Positions 1-11,104 of a DNA stretch of 64,000 nucleotides are shown here, one piece after another. The first letter of the stretch is position 1; each line of letters begins with the position of its first letter. Source of the DNA: Shewanella woodyi ATCC 51908 (GTDB taxonomy: Bacteria; Pseudomonadota; Gammaproteobacteria; Enterobacterales; Shewanellaceae); the NCBI RefSeq assembly GCF_000019525.1, contig NC_010506.1, forward strand, positions 4,340,001-4,404,000, read 5' to 3'. The notes under the pieces were generated by a model. It was not told the DNA's origin, searched no databases, and was given only the letters and a program-made list of their open reading frames with translations. A program made the position numbers and the translations under genes.

Positions 1-109
1 TGACCTTACCTTGTTCACTCCCTCCGGACTGAGTCGATATACATCCTGTAAGTAAGATACTCATACCAGCCAATACGACTACAGCGGCAGTCCGCACTTT
101 TTGAATCAT
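1..109 (-). CDS. nlpI: NlpI-like lipoprotein, N-terminal fragment (runs off the window)
   Basis: Only the first 36 codons are inside the window. The ATG at 109 opens a lipoprotein signal peptide: MIQKVR, then a hydrophobic stretch ending in the lipobox LLTGC with the acylated cysteine at about residue 23. An AAGGG ribosome binding site lies about 10 bases upstream. The gene sits directly downstream of pnp on the same strand. In gammaproteobacteria this place is normally taken by nlpI, a TPR-repeat outer-membrane lipoprotein that works as an adaptor for cell-wall hydrolases. The TPR part is not visible, so the name rests on signal type plus position. Confidence 0.6.
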   Translation of the reverse strand, partial: MIQKVRTAAVVVLAGMSILLTGCISTQSGGSEQGKV

Positions 110-242
110 CCATTTAACCCTTTGAATTCACCTGTAGCTGTAATCATAGCAATCCGCTATCACTACGGCTATCAAGGATTTAATTATTTCACCGATACTA
201 ACACTTCTTATACCAATTGAAATAACTCAAAACCAATCAGGC

Positions 243-270
243 AATAAAAAAGGAGACCCTAAGGTCTCCT
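243..270 (-). terminator. Rho-independent terminator of pnp
   Basis: An 8-bp stem, AGGAGACC paired with GGTCTCCT around a 4-base loop, is followed on the minus strand by a run of Ts. It lies about 20 bases beyond the pnp stop codon and separates pnp from the downstream lipoprotein gene. Confidence 0.85.
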
Positions 271-290
271 TTCATCGTTAAGCTAAATGC

Positions 291-2408
291 TTATTCAGCA
301 GCTGGAGCCGCTTCAGCTTTAGGTTGTGCTTCTTTCATTGAAAGACGTACACGACCTTGGCGATCAACTTCCATCACCTTAACTTTAACTTCTTGGCCTA
401 CTTGTAGGTAATCAGAAACGTTAGCAACACGCTCTTCTGCGATTTGAGAGATGTGTACTAGACCATCTTTACCTGGAAGAATAGTCACAAACGCACCGAA
501 ATCAACGATACGAACAACTTTACCGTTGTATACCGTACCAACTTCAACTTCAGCAGTGATCTCTTCGATACGACGGATAGCTTCTTTCGTTGCTTCACCG
601 TTAGCAGATGCGATCTTAACAGTACCGTCATCTTCTAGCTCAATCGTAGTACCAGTCTCTTCGGTAAGCGCACGAATAGTCGCACCACCTTTACCAATAA
701 CATCACGGATCTTCTCAGGATTAATCTTAAGAGTCGTGATACGTGGAGCGTGATCAGAGATATCTTCACGGTGACCAGAGATAGCTTGATCCATCACGTT
801 TAGGATATGAACACGTGCGCCGTAAGCTTGCTGTAGAGCAATCTGCATGATCTCTTTAGTGATACCTTCAATCTTGATATCCATCTGCAGTGCAGTAATA
901 CCATCACGCGTACCAGCTACTTTAAAGTCCATATCACCAAGATGATCTTCATCACCTAGGATGTCAGAAAGAACAACAAAGTCGTCGCCCTCTTTAACTA
1001 GACCCATAGCGATACCTGCTACAGAAGTCTTGATTGGAACACCCGCATCCATAAGTGCTAATGAAGTACCACAAACTGAAGCCATAGAGCTTGAACCGTT
1101 AGATTCAGTGATCTCAGATACAACACGAACGCTGTATGGGAACTCTTCAGCTGTAGGCATAACAGCGTTAATACCACGCCATGCTAGCTTACCGTGACCA
1201 ATTTCACGACGCTTAGGTGAACCAACCATACCTGTTTCACCAACAGAGTAAGGAGGGAAGTTATAGTGAAGCATAAAGCGGTTTGTGTACTCGCCCATGA
1301 TGCTATCAACTTTCTGAGCGTCACGCTCAGTACCTAAAGTACAAGTAACGAGTGCTTGAGTTTCACCACGAGTGAACAAAGAGCTACCGTGAGTACGTGG
1401 AAGTACACCCGCCATAACGTTAAGTGCACGAACCATATCAGGCTCACGACCATCGATACGTGGGCTACCAGAGATGATGCGGCTACGAACCACTTTCTTC
1501 TCTAGGCTACCAAGTAACTTGTCAACTTCACGTAGATCAACATCTGCGTTCTCTTCAACAAGCTTGGCAACGGCTGCATTTTTAAGTGCGATAACCGCAT
1601 CACGACGCTCATGCTTATCAGCAATCTGGTATGCATTTGTCAGTTCAGCTTCAGCCAGACCTTTAATCTTCTCAACTAAGTCAGTATCTTCAGCTGGTGC
1701 TGTCCAATCCCACTTAGTTTTACCCGCTTCAGCAGTTAGCTCATTAATCGCATTGATAACTACTTGCTGCTGGTCATGACCATAAACCACACCACCTAAC
1801 ATCACCTCTTCAGGAAGTGAAGCCGCTTCAGATTCAACCATCAATACTGCGCCTTGAGTACCGGCAACAACTAGGTCTAAATCGCTTTCAGCTAACTGGC
1901 TAACATTTGGGTTAAGTACATATTCGCCATTGGTATAACCAACACGAGCAACACCTAGAGGACCATTGAACGGCAGGTCTGAGATACTAAGTGCAGCAGA
2001 AGTACCAATCATAGAGATAACATCTGGGTTGATCTCTGGATCAACTGAAACCACTGTGATGATAACCTGAACTTCGTTTTTGAAACCGTTAGGGAAAAGA
2101 GGACGGATTGGACGGTCAATTAGACGTGCAATCAGGGTTTCATTTTCTGAAGGACGACCTTCACGCTTGAAGAAACCGCCAGGGATCTTACCCGCTGCGT
2201 ATGTTTTTTCCTGATAGTTAACGGTTAAAGGAAAAAAGTCACGGCCCACGTCTTCTGCTTTCTTTCCAACGACAGTGACTAATACTGTTGTATCACCCAT
2301 ACTTGCTAAAACCGCAGCATTTGCTTGGCGGGCTATAACCCCAGTTTCCAAGGTGACTGTATGTTGACCATATTCAAAACTTTTTACGATTGGATTCACG
2401 TGAACCAT
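291..2408 (-). CDS. pnp: Polyribonucleotide nucleotidyltransferase (PNPase)
   Basis: A 3'-to-5' phosphorolytic exoribonuclease that degrades RNA using phosphate and joins RNase E in the degradosome. The 705 residues match the family length. Order seen: first RNase PH core (start to about 140), helical linker, second RNase PH core (about 310-540) with the metal-binding stretch [13 protein letters not shown] domain with IGKGG near 560-570, and a C-terminal S1 domain ([13 protein letters not shown]) with a short Ala/Glu-rich tail. In E. coli and many relatives pnp lies directly after rpsO and is read through from it. Here a 2-kb plus-strand gene and a terminator separate the two, so pnp must rely on a promoter in the 187-base gap at 2409-2595. 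Confidence 0.98.
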   Translation of the reverse strand: MVHVNPIVKSFEYGQHTVTLETGVIARQANAAVLASMGDTTVLVTVVGKKAEDVGRDFFPLTVNYQEKTYAAGKIPGGFFKREGRPSENETLIARLIDRPIRPLFPNGFKNEVQVIITVVSVDPEINPDVISMIGTSAALSISDLPFNGPLGVARVGYTNGEYVLNPNVSQLAESDLDLVVAGTQGAVLMVESEAASLPEEVMLGGVVYGHDQQQVVINAINELTAEAGKTKWDWTAPAEDTDLVEKIKGLAEAELTNAYQIADKHERRDAVIALKNAAVAKLVEENADVDLREVDKLLGSLEKKVVRSRIISGSPRIDGREPDMVRALNVMAGVLPRTHGSSLFTRGETQALVTCTLGTERDAQKVDSIMGEYTNRFMLHYNFPPYSVGETGMVGSPKRREIGHGKLAWRGINAVMPTAEEFPYSVRVVSEITESNGSSSMASVCGTSLALMDAGVPIKTSVAGIAMGLVKEGDDFVVLSDILGDEDHLGDMDFKVAGTRDGITALQMDIKIEGITKEIMQIALQQAYGARVHILNVMDQAISGHREDISDHAPRITTLKINPEKIRDVIGKGGATIRALTEETGTTIELEDDGTVKIASANGEATKEAIRRIEEITAEVEVGTVYNGKVVRIVDFGAFVTILPGKDGLVHISQIAEERVANVSDYLQVGQEVKVKVMEVDRQGRVRLSMKEAQPKAEAAPAAE

Positions 2409-2595
2409 TCCTTAAATTTAATAACCTTAATTTCGCGCATAAGTATACTTCATCTCTATTCAATAGATAAAGAGCATAGAGTGATGACAAAGCCGAAAGT
2501 TTTCTCTAAAGTGAATACTTTCAAGAATATTTTGTTATGGAACTGGCTTAAAAGAGGTTTTTTGAGTATCAAGACCCAAATAAAAGGATCGGCAC

Positions 2596-4629
2596 ATGTC
2601 TGCCAGCTTTAAATCTCTTACTTGGAAACAGACCAGCTTAGTGGTTTTTTCCGCGCTTTTCTTTGCTATCGCGATATTTATAGTAGAGATTGCGCTTGTA
2701 GGCGTATCAGCAAGGGATCAACTTAAAGCTTCTCAGAAAGAACTTCTTGATTCAGTGGAGCAACCCGCTGCAAATGCTGTTTGGGCCTTAGATGATAACT
2801 TAGCTAAGCAGACTCTTGAGGGGGTGCTAAAGGTTCAACATGTAGGCTCAGCCGTTATAGAGCTTGATGATGGCTCCATGTTCGTTTCAGTATCTTCACC
2901 TAATTTACACCCCAGCATCTTTGAAAAACTCAGTCATCGCCTCTTTGGTGATCTTAAAGAGATATCTCGCTCACTACTCAGGCCTTTCTATTTTGAGGGC
3001 ACAGAGAAGCAGCAGCTAATCGGCACTCTGACCATATTTTATGATACTCAAGGACTGACAGACTCTCTCTTTTCTCAGCTAAAGTTCAGTCTTATTGCAA
3101 CGCTGGCGCGCGCACTCTTAATCACCTTAGTTCTCTCTGTGGTATTTCATCGATTCCTGACACGCCCCATCGCCCATATCAGTGAGGCTATCGATAAGAT
3201 AGAGCCAGACTCCCCAGATGAAAACCTGCTTCCCGTCGATAAATCGCACATTGATGACGAATTAGGCTTGGTGACATCAAAATTTAATCAAATCTTAATA
3301 CAGTTCAGCCAAACCCAGAGCAAATTACGCAAGATGGCAACTCGGGATCCATTAACCGGACTGCCTAATCGCACTCTATTGCTCGAAACGATCGCCGTCA
3401 CAATTCAACGGGCCCGGGTTCATAAAAATCAATTTAGTATGGTGTTTATCGATCTCGATAGATTCAAGAACGTCAATGACTCACTGGGGCACGCATTAGG
3501 TGATAAATTTCTGGCGAGAATTGCCCGCGTATTAGAGCGAGTTGTCGGTGATAAAGGAACCGTTGCCAGACTCGGTGGTGATGAATTTGTTATCTTAGCC
3601 GATGAGATCCAAACGCCGGATCAAGCTGCAGATTTTGTCGATAATCTGTTAATTCAATTAAACACCCCTATGCAGCTCAATGAGCACACCATTCACCCCG
3701 CAGCATCGGTGGGGATCTCTATCTACCCCGATGATGGCATGACGGCTGAAGATCTCATTCGTCATGCTGACATCGCCATGTACAGTGCAAAAGCCGCAGG
3801 CTCAAACCAGTGGGCTTTCTTTAAGCAGCAGATGACAGAGCGAGCTGCGGTTCGATTAAGAACCGAAGCATCACTCCATGACGCCCTTAAAAATGAGGAG
3901 TTCTTACTCCATTACCAGCCTAAGTTTGATATTAAAACCGGCAAGATTCTCGCTTGCGAAGCGCTAATAAGATGGAAAAAAGATGGGCGCCTCATCAGTC
4001 CACTCTCATTCATCCCAGTGGCTGAAGAGACTGGCATTATCATCCCTATCGGTCGATGGGTCATAGAGGAAGCCTGTAAGACCCTCAGAGAGTGGAAAAT
4101 TAAATATAACTTTGCGCTACCTATTGCTGTCAATGTAGCCTCACAGCAGTTTGCAGACGCCAGCTTGGTACCAGATATCAAGCAGTTAGCCCTTAGATAT
4201 CAGATAAGCCCAGAGTTATTAGAGATAGAGATAACTGAAACCTCATTGATGAACGACATTGAGTTGGCCATCTCAAAACTTCAGCAACTAAAGTCAGCAG
4301 GCTTCGGCATCGCTGTTGATGATTTTGGCACAGGTTACTCATCACTCTCCTACCTTAGGCATCTGCCGATCACCACCATGAAGATAGATCGTTGCTTTGT
4401 CACCGATCTCCCACAAGAGAGCGCAATTGCATCCACTATCTTGATGTTGGGCAAACAGTTAAATCTGAAGGTTGTCGCCGAAGGAATAGAAACAGAGGAG
4501 CAGCTTAACTGGCTTAGCAGTAATGAGTGTCAGATAGGACAGGGATTCTATTTCAGTAAACCCGTAGAGCATGATGAATTTGTCGACAAATATATCAGGC
4601 CAAATACCGCGAGTATCAGTAATATTTGA
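2596..4629 (+). CDS. Membrane GGDEF-EAL protein (cyclic-di-GMP turnover)
   Basis: Predicted inner-membrane regulator of cyclic-di-GMP, 677 aa. A transmembrane segment at about 14-36, a periplasmic sensor region to about 163, a second membrane segment at about 165-185 and a HAMP-like linker precede the enzymatic domains. The GGDEF motif is intact (residues 327-331), suggesting possible cyclase activity. The inhibitory RxxD site expected five residues before it is absent (GDKG is there instead). The EAL domain keeps EAL (455-457), DDFGTGYSSL (575-584) and EGIET (629-633), so phosphodiesterase activity is likely. The start is backed by an AAAAGGA site 8 bases upstream. It is a single gene, divergent from pnp and convergent with rpsO, and both enzymatic signatures look functional. 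The sensed signal is not evident. Confidence 0.93.
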   Translation: MSASFKSLTWKQTSLVVFSALFFAIAIFIVEIALVGVSARDQLKASQKELLDSVEQPAANAVWALDDNLAKQTLEGVLKVQHVGSAVIELDDGSMFVSVSSPNLHPSIFEKLSHRLFGDLKEISRSLLRPFYFEGTEKQQLIGTLTIFYDTQGLTDSLFSQLKFSLIATLARALLITLVLSVVFHRFLTRPIAHISEAIDKIEPDSPDENLLPVDKSHIDDELGLVTSKFNQILIQFSQTQSKLRKMATRDPLTGLPNRTLLLETIAVTIQRARVHKNQFSMVFIDLDRFKNVNDSLGHALGDKFLARIARVLERVVGDKGTVARLGGDEFVILADEIQTPDQAADFVDNLLIQLNTPMQLNEHTIHPAASVGISIYPDDGMTAEDLIRHADIAMYSAKAAGSNQWAFFKQQMTERAAVRLRTEASLHDALKNEEFLLHYQPKFDIKTGKILACEALIRWKKDGRLISPLSFIPVAEETGIIIPIGRWVIEEACKTLREWKIKYNFALPIAVNVASQQFADASLVPDIKQLALRYQISPELLEIEITETSLMNDIELAISKLQQLKSAGFGIAVDDFGTGYSSLSYLRHLPITTMKIDRCFVTDLPQESAIASTILMLGKQLNLKVVAEGIETEEQLNWLSSNECQIGQGFYFSKPVEHDEFVDKYIRPNTASISNI

Positions 4630-4674
4630 TCGCGCTAAACTTCTTCAATCTCCCAAAACTCCTTTTTCAGACAC

Positions 4675-4699
4675 AAAAAAGGAGGCCTAAGCCTCCTTT
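4675..4699. terminator. Bidirectional terminator between GGDEF-EAL gene and rpsO
   Basis: GGAGGC and GCCTCC pair around CTAA, flanked by six As on the left and TTTA on the right. It can stop minus-strand rpsO transcripts (strong T-run) and, more weakly, plus-strand transcripts of the GGDEF-EAL gene. It would also block the rpsO-pnp read-through known from E. coli. Confidence 0.8.
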
Positions 4700-4717
4700 A
4701 TCTAAATCTAATCGTTA

Positions 4718-4987
4718 TTAACGACGTAGACCTAGCTTCTTGATTAGTTCCTGGTAACGTACGTTTTCAGTACGCTTTAGGTATGCAAGAAGTTTACGAC
4801 GGGTATTAACCATACGTAGTAGACCACGACGTGAGTGGTGATCGTGCTTGTGCTCTTTAAAGTGACCTTGCAGATGGTTAATCTGTGCAGTTAAAAGAGC
4901 TACCTGAACTTCAGTAGAACCAGTGTCATTTTCACAACGACCGAATTCAGCCAGGATAGATGCAGTTTGTTCAGCATTTAGTGACAT
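4718..4987 (-). CDS. rpsO: 30S ribosomal protein S15
   Basis: Small primary 16S rRNA-binding protein of the 30S platform, 89 aa, the usual length. It carries the conserved [20 protein letters not shown] core and the [14 protein letters not shown]-binding stretch. A GGAGA ribosome binding site precedes the ATG. It is the downstream end of the rimP-nusA-infB-rbfA-truB-rpsO series, 141 bases after truB, and ends in its own terminator. Confidence 0.98.
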   Translation of the reverse strand: MSLNAEQTASILAEFGRCENDTGSTEVQVALLTAQINHLQGHFKEHKHDHHSRRGLLRMVNTRRKLLAYLKRTENVRYQELIKKLGLRR

Positions 4988-5128
4988 GTTGTCTCTCCAA
5001 ATAATGCATTAATAAATCTTTAGCCAATCACTAACTCAGCTAAAGCGAGCGCGGATTTTACCTATTTTTGGCAATATATGCAATAGATAACTAATACCAA
5101 TCGGTATAGATCGCTGCCAGTAAAAACT

Positions 5129-6082
5129 TTACGCCTTTACTTCATCTTCACGAATAACGATTAGGCGTTTTGGCGCCAACATACCGTCATCGTTCATCGC
5201 ACCAATTCCAACAAACTTATGCTCTTCACCTATGGTGATCCGCACAATTTCATCAGCAACTAGGCCTGAAGCATGAACGGGATTACCATTCATTAGATAT
5301 GGAGCCTGTGACTCAGCGAGGTTTATCTCTCTAAACTTACTGACTGCGGTATCCATAGGCAACAGTAGGGGGTCGAGCACAGATTTAGCTTCAACGCCGT
5401 CAGCCTCTGCTTGACTGACCATCTCATTAAGCTGCTCAAGACTGACCATACGCTCATAAGGGTAACCAGCAACTTGGGTTCGCCTTAACATGATCACATG
5501 GGCACCACAGCCTAGCATCTCACCCAGATCATCTGTGATGGTGCGTATGTAGGTCCCTTTCGAACAGTGGATATCTAAGGTTAACTCATCACCTTCAAGG
5601 CTGATAAAGTTAAGTTCAAAGACATTGATTGGTCTCGCCTTCCTTGGTACCTCAATGCCTTCACGCGCGTACTTATACAGAGGTTGCCCCTCATGTTTAA
5701 GTGCAGAATACATAGAGGGCACTTGCATGGTCTCGCCACGAAAATGCTCCAAGGACTCCATTAGCAGCTCTTGGGTAAAGTTAATCGGGCGAGTCTGCAC
5801 CACTTCACCATCTGAGTCACTGGTATCGGTTCGCTCTCCAAGTTTTGCAGTGACGGTATAACGCTTGTCTGCATCGAGCAGATGCTGGGAAAACTTGGTC
5901 GCCTCACCTAAGCAGATTGGTAACATACCCGTTGCAAGTGGATCAAGCGCTCCGGTATGCCCAGCCTTATTGGCGTTGAAAAGTCGCTTAACTCGCTGCA
6001 ATGCAAAGTTAGAACTCATGCCAGTATCTTTATCTAAGAGTACAATCCCGTCGATAAAACGGCCACGAGAGCGACGAGCCAT
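5129..6082 (-). CDS. truB: tRNA pseudouridine-55 synthase
   Basis: Makes pseudouridine 55 in the T-loop of almost all tRNAs. The 317 aa contain the catalytic motif [12 protein letters not shown] (aspartate near residue 46), the GTYIRT motif and a C-terminal PUA-like domain. The start codon overlaps the rbfA stop by one base (TAATG), so translation is probably coupled. Its place between rbfA and rpsO is the standard gammaproteobacterial order. Confidence 0.97.
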   Translation of the reverse strand: MARRSRGRFIDGIVLLDKDTGMSSNFALQRVKRLFNANKAGHTGALDPLATGMLPICLGEATKFSQHLLDADKRYTVTAKLGERTDTSDSDGEVVQTRPINFTQELLMESLEHFRGETMQVPSMYSALKHEGQPLYKYAREGIEVPRKARPINVFELNFISLEGDELTLDIHCSKGTYIRTITDDLGEMLGCGAHVIMLRRTQVAGYPYERMVSLEQLNEMVSQAEADGVEAKSVLDPLLLPMDTAVSKFREINLAESQAPYLMNGNPVHASGLVADEIVRITIGEEHKFVGIGAMNDDGMLAPKRLIVIREDEVKA

Positions 6083-6504
6083 TACTCTTCACCTTCCGAA
6101 TCAGCGGTATCCGTTTTGTCTTTACCGTTATGCTTCTGCTGCTTAGCTTCGTCATCATGAATGATGCGAGTCACTAAGTTAGACATGCGCATACCTTCGA
6201 CAAGCGATGCATCATACACAAATCTAAGTTCAGGCATCACGCGCAGTTTCATGCGACCAGCGACCAGTGAACGAACATAACCAGACGCTGTTGTTAGCGC
6301 CTCTAATTTTTCCTCAACAAGCTTGCTATCCTCTTCGAAGAAGGTAACAAAGACTTTGGCGTAACTTAAATCACGTGATACTTCAACGTCATTTACCGTT
6401 ACCATGCCAATACGAGGATCTTTAATGTCACGCTGTAGCACTTGAGCCAGCTCTTGCTGTAACTGCTGTGCAATACGACGTGTTCGACTAAATTCTCTTG
6501 CCAT
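6082..6504 (-). CDS. rbfA: Ribosome-binding factor A
   Basis: A late 30S maturation and cold-adaptation factor with a KH-like fold. I place the start at the internal [10 protein letters not shown], which matches family N-termini, giving 140 aa; the longer reading adds ten residues with no family counterpart. Conserved stretches are [23 protein letters not shown] and the [11 protein letters not shown] segment near the end. The acidic, Lys-rich tail ([20 protein letters not shown]) is variable in the family. It overlaps truB by one base. Confidence 0.95.
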   Translation of the reverse strand: MAREFSRTRRIAQQLQQELAQVLQRDIKDPRIGMVTVNDVEVSRDLSYAKVFVTFFEEDSKLVEEKLEALTTASGYVRSLVAGRMKLRVMPELRFVYDASLVEGMRMSNLVTRIIHDDEAKQQKHNGKDKTDTADSEGEE

Positions 6505-6527
6505 AATAATTTGCCACTCGGTTAAAT

Positions 6528-6793
6528 ATACCAATTAATATAAGAAGTTGATCTACTCAGAGTGTTTTTTGACAAACTAATTCAAGGCGAATGGACTTCA
6601 TAATGGTTATTCCCTTATGAGTTCATTCAACGCAGAAGTAGGCAGCCAAAAACACTCCTTTCAGGCGAGTTTTAGCGGTGCTGATGCTGTGTTAACGAGC
6701 TTGACCGTAGAGTAACTATGCTCTTCACTCGTTGCCTTGCCTCAGGACCGTTAAACTCTCGCTGAGCGATCAAATCTTTATAATAATTGGTAT
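6528..6793. mobile_element. MITE-like element, full copy 1 (266 bp)
   Basis: The gap between infB and rbfA holds a non-coding 266-bp element with imperfect terminal inverted repeats. The left end reads ATACCAATTAATATAAGAAG and the right end, reversed, begins ATACCAATTATTATAAAG. A copy of the same length and very similar sequence lies at 38498-38763, and a 66-bp deletion form at 21927-21992. Inside are paired segments: AGTGTTTTTTG with CAAAAACACT, and GCGAGTTTTAGCGGT with ACCGTTAAACTCTCGC. No transposase is present, so it would need one supplied elsewhere. It sits inside the infB-rbfA operon, just after the infB terminator. Confidence 0.8.
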
Positions 6794-6824
6794 TAGATAA
6801 CATATTTTTTAATGTTATCTAAAC

Positions 6825-6849
6825 GAAAAAAGGGCGGCATCCGCCGCCC
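6825..6849 (-). terminator. Terminator after infB
   Basis: A strong 7-bp GC stem (GGGCGGC with GCCGCCC, loop ATCC) is followed on the minus strand by six Ts. It lies 17 bases past the infB stop, between infB and the MITE-like element, so rbfA-truB expression may depend on leakage or on a promoter in or near the element. Confidence 0.85.
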
Positions 6850-6865
6850 CCTTAGCTACAGTCTC

Positions 6866-9550
6866 TTAGAGAGAACGTGCTATTTCAACGGTTTCAAAGA
6901 CTTCTATCTGATCGCCAACTCTGACGTCATTGTAGTTCTTAACACCGATACCACATTCCATGCCGTTACGAACATCGTTAACATCATCTTTAAAGCGACG
7001 AAGTGATTCTAGCTCACCTTCGTAGATAACAACGTTGTCACGTAGAACACGGATTGGTGCGCTGCGCTTGATCGTACCTTCAGTGACCATACAACCAGCA
7101 ATTGCGCCGATCTTTGGAGACTTAAATACGTCACGAACTTCAGCAAGACCAATAATCTCTTGCTTAAACTCAGGAGCAAGTAGACCACTCATCGCGTCTC
7201 TAACTTCATCAATCAATTGATAGATGATGCTGTAGTAACGTAGGTCAACACTCTCACTTTCGATAACTTTACGCGCTTGTGCATCAGCACGAACGTTAAA
7301 GCCGACCATGATAGCGTTTGATGCAGCTGCGAGGCTTGCATCAGTTTCAGTCAATCCACCTACACCACGTGCGATGATGTTAACTTTAACTTCATCGGTA
7401 GATAAGCCATTGAGTGAGTCACAGATAGCTTCAAGTGAACCTTGAACGTCCGCTTTAAGAACGATGTTCAGCTCCTGAACTTCGCCTTCTGTCATGTTAG
7501 CAAACATGTTTTCAAGCTTAGACTTCTGCTGGCGAGCCAGTTTGATATCGCGGAACTTACCTTGACGGTAAAGAGCAACTTCACGGGCTTTACGCTCATC
7601 ACGTACAACAGTCGCTTCATCACCAGCCGAAGGTACACCTGAAAGACCTAAAATCTCAACAGGAATAGATGGACCGGCTTCAGTCACTGAACGGCCATTT
7701 TCGTCGCGCATAGCACGGACTTTACCGTATTCAAGACCACAAAGAACGATATCGCCTTGCTTAAGCGTACCTTCTTGAACCAGTACAGTTGCTACAGGAC
7801 CACGGCCCTTATCCAACTTAGATTCAACAACAACACCTGCAGCCATACCCTCTCTGATCGCCTTAAGCTCAAGAACTTCAGCTTCAAGAAGGATACCTTC
7901 AAGTAGCTCGTCGATACCTTCACCGCTCTTAGCTGAAACGTGAACAAACATGTTGTTTCCGCCCCAATCTTCAGACATTACGCCGTGCTGTGAAAGCTCA
8001 CTCTTAACACGCTCAGGATCAGCCTCTGGCTTATCCATCTTGTTCACTGCAACGATTAGCGGTACACCGCCCGCTTTCGCGTGCTGAATCGCTTCAATCG
8101 TCTGTGGCATAACACCATCATCGGCAGCAACAACCAAGATAACAATATCGGTCGCCTTGGCACCACGAGCACGCATAGCGGTAAACGCTGCGTGACCAGG
8201 AGTGTCAAGGAAAGTGATCATGCCGTTATCTGTTTCAACGTGGTATGCACCAATGTGCTGAGTAATACCACCCGCTTCGCCTGAAGCAACTTTAGCCATA
8301 CGAATATGGTCAAGTAGTGAAGTCTTACCGTGGTCAACGTGACCCATGATAGTCACAACAGGAGCACGAGACTCAGCTTGGATGTTGCCATCACGGTCAG
8401 CAAGAACCTGATGCTCAAGTTCGTTTTCACGAATTAGCACAACCTTATGGCCCATCTCTTCAGCAACTAATTGAGCAGTTTCCTGATCAAGTACCTGGTT
8501 GATGGTAACCATAGAGCCCATCTTCATCATCTGTTTGATGATTTCAGTGGCCTTGATAGACATTTTTGATGCTAACTCAGCAACAGAAACTGTTTCACCA
8601 ATGCTCACATCCGTTTTAACAACGGCAACTGGCTTAGTAAATGCGTGATCCATAGACTCAGGTGCAACACTACGGTTGTTACGAGCATTACGGCCACCGC
8701 GTGCATTACGGCTATCACGACGATTGTCTTTTCCGCCACGACGCTTGCCTTTACCTGTATTAGCAGGCGCATTTGCAGGAGCAGCTGCAGGAGCTTTACG
8801 TGGACGACGGTCGCGCTTTTCAGCGTTAGCATCGGCAGTATCTTCCGCGGCACGAGCTTCTGATGAAGTCGTTACGTGGTGATCAACATTCTTTTCAAGC
8901 TCTTTACGTTGCTTCTCTTCCTCAGCCCAACGAGCTGAGTTCTCTTCTGCAAGTATACGAGCAGCTTCAGCAGCAGCTTTCGCTTCTTCATCTGCTTTAG
9001 CTTTAGCAACGTCATCTTTCGCAGCTTGAAGTCTATCAGCTTCATCTTGAGCCGCTTTCTCTTCTGCTGTAGGTGCTGTCTTAGCTTTTGCTGCAGCGTT
9101 GGCTTTAGCCTTCTCTTTCGCTTCTGCGTCAGCTTTGGCCTTAGCCTCTGCTTTGGCTTTAGCTTCTGCATCTGCCTGAGCTTTAGCAGCAGCTTCTGCC
9201 GCCGCTTTAGCTTCTGCTTCAAGTTTTGCCGCAGCCTCAGCTTCTGCTTCTGCAGCAGGATCACGTTTCACGAAAGTACGCTTTTTACGCACTTCAACTT
9301 TAACATCTTTAGAATCACTACCTGTACCAACACTTAATGTCGATACTGATTTGCGCTGCAGTGTCATCTTAGTTGGTGCTGAATCGCCACCATGTTGCTT
9401 CTTTAAAAATTCAAGCAACTGCTGCTTCTCAGCCTCAGAGACTGAGTCAGTTTTACTTTTCTTAATACCGGCATCAGAAAACTGCTCAACCAAACGATCT
9501 GCACTTTTTCCAACTTCTGTGGCCAGTTTTTCTACTGTAGTTTCTGCCAT
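6866..9550 (-). CDS. infB: Translation initiation factor IF-2
   Basis: A GTPase that brings initiator tRNA to the 30S subunit and promotes subunit joining. The start is placed at [13 protein letters not shown], which fits the family N-terminus and follows an AGAGGGGA site, giving 894 aa. An IF2-N segment comes first, then a long Ala/Lys/Glu-rich low-complexity linker, an Arg/Gly/Asn-rich patch and a second IF2-N segment ([21 protein letters not shown]). The G domain follows with [16 protein letters not shown] and NKMDKP, then domains II-IV. It lies 26 bases after nusA. The repetitive linker explains the many overlapping open frames on both strands here, which are not genes. Confidence 0.98.
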
Positions 9551-9576
9551 CTGTAAAATCCCCTCTGTTGATCGAC

Positions 9577-11076
9577 TTATGCTTCTTCGCCAAACCAACA
9601 GATATTTCGGGCTGCCATGATGAGCTCACCAGCCTTTTCTTCTGTCAATTCTTCAATGTCGATCAAGTCATCAATGCCTTGTTCGGCTAAATCTTCTAGT
9701 GTAATAACGCCTTTACTCGCTAATACAAACGCTAGGTGTCTCTCTAGACCTTCGAGTGCAAGTAGGTCTTCACTTGGCTCTGCACCATCTAATGCTTCTT
9801 CAGAAGCAAGTGCACGAGTAGAGATTGCAGCTTTAGCTCGCTCTCTCAGCGCTTCAACGATCTCTTCGTCGAAACCATCAATTTCCATCAGCTCAGATTC
9901 AGGAACATAAGCCACCTCTTCTAATGAGGTGAAACCTTCATCTGCAAGTACTTGAGCAAAATCTTCATCAACTTCTAATGCCGAAACAAATAAGTTAACG
10001 ATCTTCGCGCTCTCTGCCTGATGCTTAGCTTGCATATCAGCCACAGTCATCACGTTAAGCTCCCAACCAGAAAGTTGAGTTGCTAGACGTACGTTTTGAC
10101 CATTGCGACCAATCGCTTGAGCCAAACTATCCGCTTCAACGGCGATATCCATCGAGTGGTTATCTTCATCGACGATGATAGAAGCGACATCCGCAGGTGA
10201 CATGGCATTGATAACAAATTGTGCTGGGTTATCGTCCCAAAGCACGATATCAACACGTTCGCCATTTAACTCATTTGATACAGCCTGAACACGTGCACCA
10301 CGCATACCGACACAAGCACCGATAGGATCGATACGCTTGTCATTTGATTTAACAGCAATCTTTGCACGAGAACCTGGGTCACGAGCTGCACCCATGATCT
10401 CAATCATCTCATCTTGAATTTCCGGTACTTCAACACGGAAAAGCTCGATAAGCATATCTGGCTTAGTACGAGTTAAGAAAAGCTGAGCACCACGTGCCTC
10501 TGGACGAACTGCATATAGCAAAGCGCGTACACGATCACCTGGACGGAAGCTTTCACGTGAAATCAAATCTTCTTTGAATAACACGGCATCAGCATTGTTA
10601 CCAAGATCAACCACAACACTTTCGCGATTGCTCTTTTTAACAACACCAGTGATTAGCTCACCTTCTTTATCTCTAAACTGATCAACAACTTGAGCACGTT
10701 CAGCTTCACGAACCTTCTGTACGATCACCTGTTTAGCCGTTTGTGTCGTAATACGGTCAAATACTACTGACTCAATATCATCTTCGATATAGTCGCCAAG
10801 TTGAATCTCAGGATCTTCAAACTGAGCCGCTTCCAGTGTTATTTCACTAAAAGGGTTCTCTAAAGGCTCACCCGTGTCTTCAACAACCATCCAACGACGG
10901 AAAGTTTCATATCCACCGGTTTTACGGTCGATCTGAACACGAACTTCAATATCGCCTTCATATTTTTTCTTGGTGGCTGTAGCTAATGCTATTTCCAACG
11001 CTTCGAAAATTTTCTCGCGAGGAACACCTTTCTCATTTGAAACCGCCTCAGCGACTAGCAAAATCTCTTTATTCAT
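9577..11076 (-). CDS. nusA: Transcription termination/antitermination factor NusA
   Basis: An RNA polymerase-binding factor for pausing, termination and rRNA antitermination. The 499 aa match the long gammaproteobacterial form. It has the N-terminal polymerase-binding domain ([17 protein letters not shown]), S1 domain (about 135-200), KH1 ([17 protein letters not shown]) and KH2 ([12 protein letters not shown]), then two acidic helix-hairpin-helix repeats (about 365-420 and 440-495). In E. coli such repeats contact alpha-CTD and lambda N. Usual order: 28 bases after rimP and 26 before infB. Confidence 0.98.
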
Positions 11077-11104
11077 CCTCTTGCCTCGTTGATTCTTGAA
11101 TCCA

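Noticed and set aside
451..1779. Plus-strand open frames opposite pnp
   Set aside because: Antisense shadows of a highly conserved gene; no ribosome binding sites, and composition follows the pnp codons.
5092..5110. ATACCAATCGGTAT near the truB 3' end, and a similar stub at 50555-50570
   Set aside because: They resemble ends of the MITE-like element but are too short to call as copies on their own; mentioned only as stubs.
8605..9337. Several long open frames on both strands inside the infB linker, rich in Lys/Leu or Ser/Cys
   Set aside because: They are the low-complexity Ala/Lys/Glu coding repeat of IF-2 read in other frames; the infB frame has the family domains.
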